The translations under genes and the position numbers were made by a program. The notes beneath the pieces were generated by a model. The model was not told where the DNA came from. It searched no databases and worked only from the letters and a program-made list of their open reading frames with translations. Positions 7,376-12,216 of a stretch of DNA of 16,021 nt are shown piece after piece; the stretch's first letter is position 1; every line of letters begins with the position of its first letter. This stretch comes from Candidatus Omnitrophota bacterium (GTDB taxonomy: Bacteria > Omnitrophota > Gorgyraeia > Gygaellales > Profunditerraquicolaceae), in contig JAGOIJ010000023.1 of the NCBI GenBank assembly GCA_017995695.1, positions 1 through 16,021 on the forward strand, read 5' to 3'.

Positions 7376-7950
7376 ATATTGCAAATAGATTAACTATGGC
7401 GCGGATTGTGCTTTCTTTTGTTTTTATTTTCTTCTTGAGCATCCAAGGTTTGTGGGCCAAGGTTGTCAGTATTATTATTTTTATCTTTGCGGCGATTTCG
7501 GATTATTTTGACGGCAGGATCGCGCATAAGAAGAACATGGTCACTGATTTTGGCAAACTCATGGATCCTATTGCCGATAAGATACTGGTCTTGGCTGCGT
7601 TTATCTCATTTGTGCAGGTACAACTGATAAAAGATTGGATGGTGTTGATTATTATATCTCGGGAGATTCTTATTACCTCCTTAAGGCTTTTTGCGCTTAA
7701 TAAAGGCAAGGTTCTGTCGGCAGGCAAGATGGGCAAGCAAAAAACCTTTTCGCAGATGGTGGTTATTTTTTGTATCCTTGGTTTTATCGTCTTAAAAGAA
7801 ACAATGCTTACGTTTTTCACCTGGAATCCCGGATGGGAAAAGATCTTTCGTCAGGGAATCGACATCGCCATGTGGATTACTGTTGCTCTCACGCTGTATT
7901 CCGGTATTGCCTACCTGTGGGAAAACCGAAAAATAATCGCAAACATTTAG
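7372..7950 (+). CDS. pgsA: CDP-diacylglycerol-glycerol-3-phosphate 3-phosphatidyltransferase (PGP synthase)
   Basis: A protein of 192 residues, family-typical length, with several membrane helices. It makes phosphatidylglycerophosphate from CDP-diacylglycerol and glycerol-3-phosphate in the inner membrane. The CDP-alcohol phosphotransferase motif is present as D44-x2-D47-G48-x2-A51-H52-x8-G61-x3-D65-x3-D69. All four metal-binding aspartates and both glycines are in place, but the arginine that normally follows Ala (A-R) is His52 (CAT). The N-terminal NIANRLTMARI and the DFGKLMDPIADK segment match PgsA rather than other family members. The start overlaps the rimO stop (ATGA), and pgpA, the next enzyme of the pathway, follows after seven bases, which supports the assignment. 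Confidence 0.93.
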   Translation: MNIANRLTMARIVLSFVFIFFLSIQGLWAKVVSIIIFIFAAISDYFDGRIAHKKNMVTDFGKLMDPIADKILVLAAFISFVQVQLIKDWMVLIIISREILITSLRLFALNKGKVLSAGKMGKQKTFSQMVVIFCILGFIVLKETMLTFFTWNPGWEKIFRQGIDIAMWITVALTLYSGIAYLWENRKIIANI

Positions 7951-7957
7951 TTGTCGC

Positions 7958-8431
7958 ATGAATAAAATACAAGGCTCACTTATTAAGATTGTGGGATCTT
8001 GTTTTTTTATAGGGCATCTGCCCTTGATCCCCGGAACGTTCGGAAGCATTCTTGGTGCTGCTTTGGTGTATGTTCTTTTGAATCAATCAGTATTATATGC
8101 TGCGCTTTTAGGTGCGCTTATGGTGCTGGGATTTTCTATTGGTTCGGCAGCAGAACGTTTGTATGGCAGCAAAGACCCTCGTTTTGTTGTAATCGATGAA
8201 GTGTGCGGTATGATGATAAGCTGTGCCTTGCTTCCTTTTATTAATCTGAAACTATTAGTACTTGGTTTTTTTATCTTTCGACTGATGGACACGCTTAAAC
8301 CATTTCCTGCGGATAGACTTCAGGCAAGACGCGGTGGTGCAGGTATTATGTTAGATGATGTCGTGGCGGGACTCTATACCAATGTTATTCTTCAAATCGT
8401 CGCCAGGCTCGCGCTACTTACTATTTCGTAA
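7958..8431 (+). CDS. pgpA: Phosphatidylglycerophosphatase A
   Basis: A protein of 157 residues, typical for PgpA. It removes the terminal phosphate of phosphatidylglycerophosphate to give phosphatidylglycerol, directly after PgsA. Family motifs: GHLPLIPGTFGSILG (19-33), DPRFVVIDEVCGMMI (73-87, with the metal-binding D/E pair), FRLMDTLKPFPADRL (107-121) and GGAGIMLDDVVAGLY (126-140). Three or four hydrophobic segments place it in the inner membrane. No clear SD precedes ATG 7958, seven bases after the pgsA stop, so translation probably depends on ribosomes leaving pgsA. The last 40 bases overlap the 3' end of thpR on the other strand. Confidence 0.95.
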   Translation: MNKIQGSLIKIVGSCFFIGHLPLIPGTFGSILGAALVYVLLNQSVLYAALLGALMVLGFSIGSAAERLYGSKDPRFVVIDEVCGMMISCALLPFINLKLLVLGFFIFRLMDTLKPFPADRLQARRGGAGIMLDDVVAGLYTNVILQIVARLALLTIS

Positions 8432-8958
8432 ACAGGTCCAGTCGGCGTAAGCGTGCTTTTGAATAAAGTAATACATCCTACCTGAAATTCAATATTTCCC
8501 GATAAAGTAATCTTATTTTGCAGTGCTTCTTTGAGCTTATTTGATCCTGCTGGAGAACGTAGGCGTCCCAAGGTAATATGCGCGGAAAATGGTTTTTCCG
8601 CTTCAGGGATTCCTAACGCGCTAAGTTGTTTTTCAACAAGGTTAGCAAGATAGGTTGTTTCCTGCGCGCCTTTATTTAATCCTATCCAGATAACACGCGC
8701 TGCAGAAATAGTGGGAAAGGCGCCGAGAGAGGAGAGACTGATGGGGTAGGGCGCTATGCCTTTGGCGTTTTCATCGAGTATTGTGGTAATGCTACGAGCC
8801 ATATCGTCGGTAATTTCTCCAAGAAATCGTAAGGTAAGGTGAATATTTTTAGGTTCCACCCAGCGCACATCAGCTTTATACGCTTGCAATTTTTTCTGGA
8901 TAGTTGCTAACGAATCTTTTGCCGAAGGAGGCAAGCTGATAGCGATAAAGGCCCTCAT
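8392..8958 (-). CDS. thpR: RNA 2',3'-cyclic phosphodiesterase (2H family, formerly 2'-5' RNA ligase)
   Basis: A protein of 188 residues with the two 2H-phosphoesterase signatures: H40-L-T42 in NIHLTLRFLGE and H127-I-T129 in FSAHITLGRL. The start MRAFIAISLPPS is the typical ThpR N-terminus. The enzyme opens 2',3'-cyclic phosphate ends of RNA and can ligate tRNA halves in vitro; its cellular role is uncertain. The ATG overlaps the pncC stop (8955-8958), with no SD visible, so it is presumably translated from the pncC message. Its 3' end overlaps pgpA tail-to-tail by 40 bp. thpR next to a CinA/pncC gene is a pairing seen in many bacteria. Confidence 0.95.
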   Translation of the reverse strand: MRAFIAISLPPSAKDSLATIQKKLQAYKADVRWVEPKNIHLTLRFLGEITDDMARSITTILDENAKGIAPYPISLSSLGAFPTISAARVIWIGLNKGAQETTYLANLVEKQLSALGIPEAEKPFSAHITLGRLRSPAGSNKLKEALQNKITLSGNIEFQVGCITLFKSTLTPTGPVYEIVSSASLATI

Positions 8959-9458
8959 GCAGAGTATGGAGTATTGAGTAGAGAGTATTGAGTTAGGAGC
9001 TTAGCAAGCATAATGAGGCTTTGCTTGGCTGCTTTTGTTCTGATTGTTGCCCTGGTTCCCTTAAAGCGGAACTGTTTACAGAATGTATTTTTGGGCAGGG
9101 CTATAGCCACGAAGACTGTGCCAACAGGTTTTAAGGGTGTTCCCCCGGTTGGGCCGGCAATGCCAGTAATGCCGATGCCTATATCAGCATGGGAGATTTT
9201 TCTTACTTGCTGCGCCATGGCTTTGGCTATGGGTTGGGAAACTGCGCCTTGCCTCGCTAACAGCGCATGCTGTATATGTAAAAGGCGTTCTTTTGAGCGG
9301 TTGCTATAGGTTATCAGTCCTGCAATAAAAAAACGAGAACTACCTGAAAGGCTTGTGAGCAAAGAAGCCACTATTCCCCCAGTGCAGGATTCTGCTACGG
9401 CAATAGTTTTCTTATTCCTTATCAGAAGTGTATGTATTTGTTTTGTAATGGGTTGCAT
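8955..9458 (-). CDS. pncC: Nicotinamide-nucleotide amidohydrolase (stand-alone CinA C-terminal domain)
   Basis: A protein of 167 residues corresponding to the CinA C-terminal domain only, without the N-terminal COG1058 domain. It hydrolyses NMN to nicotinate mononucleotide, recycling NMN released for example by NAD-dependent DNA ligase. Motifs: AESCTGG (22-28, with the catalytic serine S24), TYSNRSKERLL (50-60, with the Tyr/Lys of the active site) and GITGIAGPTGGTP followed by PVGTVFVA (97-118). The final residues (about 155-166, LTQYSLLNTPYS) are not family sequence: they are encoded by a heptanucleotide tandem repeat (8962-8996). The start lies only a few bases from the predicted transcription start and has no SD, which suggests a leaderless message. 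Confidence 0.93.
   Translation of the reverse strand: MQPITKQIHTLLIRNKKTIAVAESCTGGIVASLLTSLSGSSRFFIAGLITYSNRSKERLLHIQHALLARQGAVSQPIAKAMAQQVRKISHADIGIGITGIAGPTGGTPLKPVGTVFVAIALPKNTFCKQFRFKGTRATIRTKAAKQSLIMLAKLLTQYSLLNTPYSA
8962..8996. repeat. Heptanucleotide tandem repeat at the pncC 3' end
   Basis: Five consecutive 7-bp units on the plus strand: GAGTATG, GAGTATT, GAGTAGA, GAGTATT, GAGTTAG, followed by a partial GAG. The unit core is GAGTA. Seven is not a multiple of three, so gain or loss of one unit would shift the pncC reading frame just before its stop and alter coupling to thpR, whose start is 4 bases beyond the array. Confidence 0.85.
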
Positions 9459-9466
9459 TATATTAT

Positions 9467-9494
9467 ATTATAGGTGTTTTTACGCTATTGACAA
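9467..9494 (-). promoter_or_regulatory. Promoter of pncC-thpR, giving a probable leaderless mRNA
   Basis: On the minus strand, -35 TTGTCA (9494-9489), 16-nt spacer, -10 TATAAT (9472-9467). Transcription would start at about 9460-9458, at or within two bases of the pncC ATG (9458-9456). No Shine-Dalgarno sequence is present, which fits a leaderless start. A second TATAAT (9467-9462) would give a 21-nt spacer and is less likely to be used with this -35. Confidence 0.6.
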
Positions 9495-9515
9495 GTATTG
9501 ATTTTCATGTATAAT
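9488..9515 (+). promoter_or_regulatory. Promoter of the riboflavin operon
   Basis: Perfect consensus hexamers: -35 TTGACA (9488-9493), 16-nt spacer, -10 TATAAT (9510-9515). The predicted start is near 9522, three bases before the first paired base of the FMN riboswitch P1 helix. A strong constitutive promoter in front of a terminating riboswitch is the usual design. Its -35 overlaps that of the divergent pncC promoter by five bases. Confidence 0.88.
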
Positions 9516-9578
9516 TAACATATTAATCTTCAGGGCGAGGTGAAATTCCTGACCGGCGGTTGCGCAGTAAGCGACACC

Positions 9579-9605
9579 CACCCGGCCATATCGGATTGGC
9601 CGGTG
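9579..9605 (+). repeat. 27-nt hairpin repeat, copy 5 (in riboswitch P3 arm)
   Basis: CA (9579-9580), extrahelical C9581, 7-bp perfect stem CCGGCCA/TGGCCGG (9582-9588 with 9597-9603), loop TATCGGAT (9589-9596), TG (9604-9605). Same orientation as the four copies near rpsO. Confidence 0.75.
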
Positions 9606-9618
9606 TGCACTAGTGTGC

Positions 9619-9688
9619 AACCAAACCTTTCCCACGGAAAGTGGGACACCTAACAATCCTTTATGTTGGGTGCAGATAGGTTTGGGTT
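9619..9688 (+). repeat. Three-way-junction module 1 in riboswitch P3 arm
   Basis: An outer stem AACCAAACCT (9619-9628) pairs with AGGTTTGG-TT (9678-9688, bulged G9686). It encloses a CCCAC/GTGGG hairpin (9631-9645, loop GGAAA), one A, hairpin repeat copy 6 (9647-9672) and the linker CAGAT (9673-9677). The same architecture recurs at 9850-9920 with different stem sequences. Confidence 0.65.
9647..9672 (-). repeat. 27-nt hairpin repeat, copy 6 (inverted, without bulge)
   Basis: CA/TG clamp (9647-9648 with 9671-9672), 7-bp stem 9649-9655 with 9664-9670 including one U-G wobble, loop ATCCTTTA (9656-9663). Read on the minus strand the loop is TAAAGGAT, two changes from TATCGGAT. The expected extrahelical base is absent, so this copy is 26 nt. 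Confidence 0.55.
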
Positions 9689-9701
9689 GAGCAGTAGTTC
9701 A

Positions 9702-9728
9702 CACCAAGCTTTCCGATAAGCTTGGGTG
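9702..9728 (-). repeat. 27-nt hairpin repeat, copy 7 (inverted)
   Basis: CA/TG clamp (9702-9703 with 9727-9728), 7-bp perfect stem 9704-9710 with 9719-9725, loop TTCCGATA (9711-9718), extrahelical G9726 on the right arm. Read on the minus strand the loop is TATCGGAA and the bulge is a C on the left arm, exactly as in the forward copies. This shows that orientation is defined by loop and bulge together. Confidence 0.75.
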
Positions 9729-9849
9729 CAATATTGCAAGCGCACACCGGCGTATATATACGCTGGATGAAAGCCCGCGAGTCCTTGTTTTAGAATATAA
9801 CGAGGACAGATTCGGAAAATTTCCGAAGCCGATAGTCCGCAGAAAGCGA

Positions 9850-9920
9850 ACACCAAGGCATTCCCTAACAAAGGGACACCCAACAATCCTTTATGTTGGG
9901 GTGCAGATTGAATTGAGTGT
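9850..9920 (+). repeat. Three-way-junction module 2 in riboswitch P6-type arm
   Basis: An outer stem ACACCAA (9850-9856) pairs with TTG-GTGT (9913-9920, bulged A9916). It encloses a CCCT/AGGG hairpin (9863-9875, loop AACAA), one A, hairpin repeat copy 8 (9877-9903) and the linker CAGAT (9904-9908). GGGACACC and the CAACAATCCTTTATGTTG/TAACAATCCTTTATGTTG core are shared with module 1, while outer and first inner stems differ but still pair. Confidence 0.65.
9877..9903 (-). repeat. 27-nt hairpin repeat, copy 8 (inverted)
   Basis: CA/TG clamp (9877-9878 with 9902-9903), 7-bp perfect stem 9879-9885 with 9894-9900, loop ATCCTTTA (9886-9893), extrahelical G9901 on the right arm, as predicted for the inverted orientation. 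It is nearly identical to copy 6 but has the bulge and a C-G pair where copy 6 has U-G. Confidence 0.7.
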
Positions 9921-9997
9921 CCGCAGAAAGCGGTCGCCAGCGTGGATAGCCACACTGGCGCATAGTCTAGATGAGAGAAGGTTAAGCTATTATTACG

Positions 9998-10028
9998 CCC
10001 GAAGATTGTTCTTCGGGTATTTTTTTTT
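9998..10028 (+). terminator. Riboswitch-controlled intrinsic terminator
   Basis: A perfect 8-bp stem CCCGAAGA/TCTTCGGG (9998-10005 with 10010-10017), loop TTGT, then TATTTTTTTTT (10018-10028). The left arm can instead pair with the 5' end of the riboswitch: 9525-9537 (AATCTTCAGGGCG) with 9996-10007 (CGCCCGAAGATT), 12 pairs with A9532 bulged. That antiterminator competes with both P1 and the terminator, so FMN binding (P1 formed) should favour termination before ribBA. Confidence 0.93.
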
Positions 10029-10043
10029 ACGAAAGCCTAATGT

Positions 10044-11255
10044 ATGTTTAATACTATACCAGAGATTCTTGAAGATTTAAAAAAAGGCAAGATGGTCATC
10101 GTAGTGGATGATGAGGATCGCGAGAACGAGGGCGATCTTGTCATGGCTGCTTCTTTTGTAAAGCCTGAAGACATCAACTTCATGGCAAAGCAGGGGCGTG
10201 GGCTCGTGTGCGTACCCATGGAGCAGGCGCGCGTACAACAACTTGCCCTTGAGCCTATGCTTGATGCTAATAACGCGTATCGCAAAAAAGATCCTTATTC
10301 TACAGCTTGGATGATTTCCGTTGATGCTGCTCGTGGTATCACCACAGGAATTTCTGCGTTTGACCGGGCACGCACGATAGAAATCCTTGTTAGTTCTCAA
10401 GCGAAGCCTGAAGATCTCATTCGCCCTGGCCATGTCTTTCCTCTGCGCGCGCAAAAGGGAGGAGTATTGGTGAGGGCAGGTCATACCGAGGCAGCGGTTG
10501 ATTTAATGCGTTTGGCATCTCTTGCGACAGTGGGCGTAATATGTGAAATCATGAATGACGATGGGTCAATGGCTCGTTTGCCGCAGCTGCGCGAATTTTC
10601 TAAACAACATGCGCTGAAAATGTGCTCCATTTCAGATTTAATCAGATATAGGAGACGCTTTGAAAAACTGGTTGAAAAAGTCGCCGAGGCAACGCTGCCT
10701 ACTGAACAGGGAACGTATCGTATGGTTGTGTATCGTGATTGTATCGAAGATAAGATCCATACCGCCCTTGTAATGGGAGAGCTGACTGCGCATGAGCCAG
10801 TTTTGGTGCGCGTGCATTCCGAATGCCTGACAGGAGATGTTTTTGGATCATTGCGCTGTGATTGCGGACGGCAGCTCAAAAAGGCGATGCAGATTATAGA
10901 GCAAGCGCGCAAGGGCGTTATTCTTTATATGAATCAAGAAGGAAGAGGCATCGGCCTTGCTGATAAAATTAAGGCATATCACTTACAGGACCAGGGGCTT
11001 GATACGGTTGAGGCGAACGTAGCCCTGGGGCATAAGCCAGATTTGAGAGAGTATGGTATTGGGGCTCAGATATTGGTGGATTTAGGATTAGCGCATATAC
11101 GCATCCTAACGAATAACCCACGTAAAATCGTTGGGCTTGAAGGTTATGGTTTAAAGGTGGTAGAGCGCATGCCGCTTGAGGTAGAGCCGCATCCTCTAAA
11201 TTATAAGTATTTGAAGACCAAGAAAGAGAAGTTAGGACATAACTTAACGCTTTAG
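10044..11255 (+). CDS. ribBA: Bifunctional 3,4-dihydroxy-2-butanone-4-phosphate synthase / GTP cyclohydrolase II
   Basis: A protein of 403 residues, normal for the fusion. The RibB half (1-200) makes dihydroxybutanone phosphate from ribulose-5-phosphate and shows DDEDRENEGD (22-31), TGISAFDRARTI (101-112), RPGHVFPL (127-134) and AGHTEA (145-150). The RibA half (about 205-403) converts GTP to the first pyrimidine intermediate, with Zn ligands C261, C272 and C274 in SECLTGDVFGSLRCDCG and the NQEGRGIGL motif. Both active sites look intact; in some fusions one half is decayed, but not here. It is the first gene after the FMN riboswitch terminator, with only a weak SD (GAAAG, 10031-10035) before ATG 10044. 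The nearby ATG at 10040 runs into a stop at once. Confidence 0.97.
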   Translation: MFNTIPEILEDLKKGKMVIVVDDEDRENEGDLVMAASFVKPEDINFMAKQGRGLVCVPMEQARVQQLALEPMLDANNAYRKKDPYSTAWMISVDAARGITTGISAFDRARTIEILVSSQAKPEDLIRPGHVFPLRAQKGGVLVRAGHTEAAVDLMRLASLATVGVICEIMNDDGSMARLPQLREFSKQHALKMCSISDLIRYRRRFEKLVEKVAEATLPTEQGTYRMVVYRDCIEDKIHTALVMGELTAHEPVLVRVHSECLTGDVFGSLRCDCGRQLKKAMQIIEQARKGVILYMNQEGRGIGLADKIKAYHLQDQGLDTVEANVALGHKPDLREYGIGAQILVDLGLAHIRILTNNPRKIVGLEGYGLKVVERMPLEVEPHPLNYKYLKTKKEKLGHNLTL

Positions 11256-11285
11256 ATGAATAATCTAAGCAGGAAGGAGAAGAAC

Positions 11286-11753
11286 ATGGCAAAAATTATT
11301 GAAGGTAATCTGTTAGCTAAGGGAAAATCCTTTGGGATAATAGCGTCGCGTTTTAACGATTTTCTAACCAAAGAGCTAGTGGCGGGCTGCACTGATGCAT
11401 TGGTGCGTCATGGGGCAGATGAAGAAAAGGTGACCGTAGCATGGGCGCCCGGTGCTTTTGAGCTGCCTTTGGTGGCGCAGAAAATGGCGAAATCAAAGAA
11501 TTTCGATGCGCTTATTTGTTTAGGGACCGTTATTCGTGGGGCTACTCCGCATTTTGACTATATTGCTGCTGAGGTTTCCAAGGGTATTGCGAAGATTGCG
11601 CAAGATACCGGCGTCCCGGTAATCTTTGGCGTGATTACGGCGGATACGATTGAGCAGGCCATTGAGCGCGCTGGAACCAAGGATGGCAATAAAGGTAAAG
11701 ATGCTGCTGTTTCCGCGATCGAAATGGCTAATCTTTTGACACAGATCAAATAA
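11286..11753 (+). CDS. ribH: 6,7-dimethyl-8-ribityllumazine synthase
   Basis: A protein of 155 residues from ATG 11286, the usual length. It condenses the ribitylamino-pyrimidine with dihydroxybutanone phosphate to lumazine, typically in a 60-mer or decamer. Motifs: SRFNDFLTKEL, APGAFELPLVA, CLGTVIRGATPHFDYIAAEV and GVITADTIEQAIERAGTK. The upstream in-frame ATG at 11256 would add ten non-family residues. ATG 11286 has a strong purine-rich SD (AGGAAGGAGA, 11271-11280), so it is preferred. It follows ribBA by 30 bases in the riboflavin operon. Confidence 0.97.
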   Translation: MAKIIEGNLLAKGKSFGIIASRFNDFLTKELVAGCTDALVRHGADEEKVTVAWAPGAFELPLVAQKMAKSKNFDALICLGTVIRGATPHFDYIAAEVSKGIAKIAQDTGVPVIFGVITADTIEQAIERAGTKDGNKGKDAAVSAIEMANLLTQIK

Positions 11754-11799
11754 ATCAGTTGCTCGGCATTAGTTTTTAGTCGTTAGATAGGGGCATGGC

Positions 11800-12216
11800 A
11801 TGAGAAAACGTACTCAGGCAAGAGAATTTGCTTTACAGCTGCTCTATCAATTGGATATTACGAACGATCCTTGCGATAGCGCGTTAGATGCCTTCTGGCA
11901 GGCCCAAGAGGAGGAAGGTGTTGAGGATGGTGTTAAGGAATTTACTAATGAATTGGTTAAGGGCGTTACAGAGCATGTCGCGCAGATCGATGTGAAGATC
12001 GCTCAGTTTGCTGCCAACTGGCAAATCAAGCGCATGGCCGTGGTTGATAGAAATGTTATCCGCTTGGGTTGTTTTGAATTATTATACCGCAGCGATATTC
12101 CCCCCAAGGTTTCTATTAATGAAGCAGTTGAGCTTGCCAAGATCTATTCCGGAATTGAAGCGGGGAAATTTGTTAATGCAATCTTGGATAAGGTCAAAGA
12201 AGAAGCCCGTCGATGA
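11800..12216 (+). CDS. nusB: Transcription antitermination factor NusB
   Basis: A protein of 138 residues, the family length. It binds boxA RNA with NusE (S10) in antitermination complexes on rRNA operons. The start MRKRTQAREFALQLLYQLD is characteristic, followed by the helical core with RMAVVDRNVIRLGCFELLY and SINEAVELAKIYS, and the end GKFVNAILDKVKEE. It has an SD AGGGG (about 11789-11793). ATG 11795 is followed immediately by a stop and cannot be the start. nusB directly after ribH is a very common arrangement across bacteria, so its presence inside the riboflavin operon is expected; it implies that NusB synthesis is partly under FMN control unless a secondary promoter exists in the 46-base gap. 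Confidence 0.96.
   Translation: MRKRTQAREFALQLLYQLDITNDPCDSALDAFWQAQEEEGVEDGVKEFTNELVKGVTEHVAQIDVKIAQFAANWQIKRMAVVDRNVIRLGCFELLYRSDIPPKVSINEAVELAKIYSGIEAGKFVNAILDKVKEEARR

Larger units (their letters stand above)
9835..9932 (+). repeat. 14-bp direct repeats flanking module 2
   Basis: GTCCGCAGAAAGCG occurs at 9835-9848 and again at 9919-9932, an offset of 84 bp, bracketing the three-way-junction module. The right copy forms a CCGC-AGAAA-GCGG hairpin (9921-9933). An 11-position imperfect hairpin (9935-9945 with 9950-9960, loop ATAG) follows and completes the arm. Confidence 0.8.
9525..9983 (+). promoter_or_regulatory. FMN riboswitch (RFN element) with two very large arm insertions
   Basis: The conserved RFN blocks are present in order: AGGGCGAGGTGAAATTCC and GACCGGCGGT (9532-9560), AAGCCCGCGAG (9771-9781), the ACAGATTCGG...CCGAAGCCGATAGT block (9806-9836) with its TTCGGAAA/TTTCCGAA hairpin, and ATAGTCTAGATGAGAGAAGG (9962-9981). 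P1 pairs AATCTT (9525-9530) with AAGGTT (9978-9983). The element binds FMN and shuts off riboflavin synthesis genes when FMN is plentiful. Most RFN elements are roughly 120-200 nt; this one is about 459 nt because about 210 nt sit in the P3 arm (9561-9770) and about 125 nt in the P6-type arm (9837-9961). These insertions are packed with hairpin repeats. Downstream are a terminator and the riboflavin genes, confirming the role. Confidence 0.93.

Noticed and set aside
9649..9670. Integron attC-like core pair: ACCTAAC (RYYYAAC) and GTTGGGT (GTTRRRY)
   Set aside because: Only ten bases separate the two cores, far less than any attC site. The related copy at 9879-9901 breaks the consensus, and no integrase or cassette gene is present. 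The match follows from the CAC...GTG hairpin plan.
9673..9677. Second FMN aptamer core suggested by GTGCAGAT (also at 9901-9908)
   Set aside because: It resembles the RFN GCAGAT block, but the following CCGG-type hairpin and the other conserved blocks are missing. The true block is at 9806-9836.
9650..9955. 101-residue open frame on the minus strand
   Set aside because: It runs through the structured arms of the FMN riboswitch, and the translation reflects hairpin arms rather than a protein.
11256..11285. Upstream ATG start for ribH
   Set aside because: The ten added residues are not family sequence, and the strong SD at 11271-11280 serves ATG 11286.
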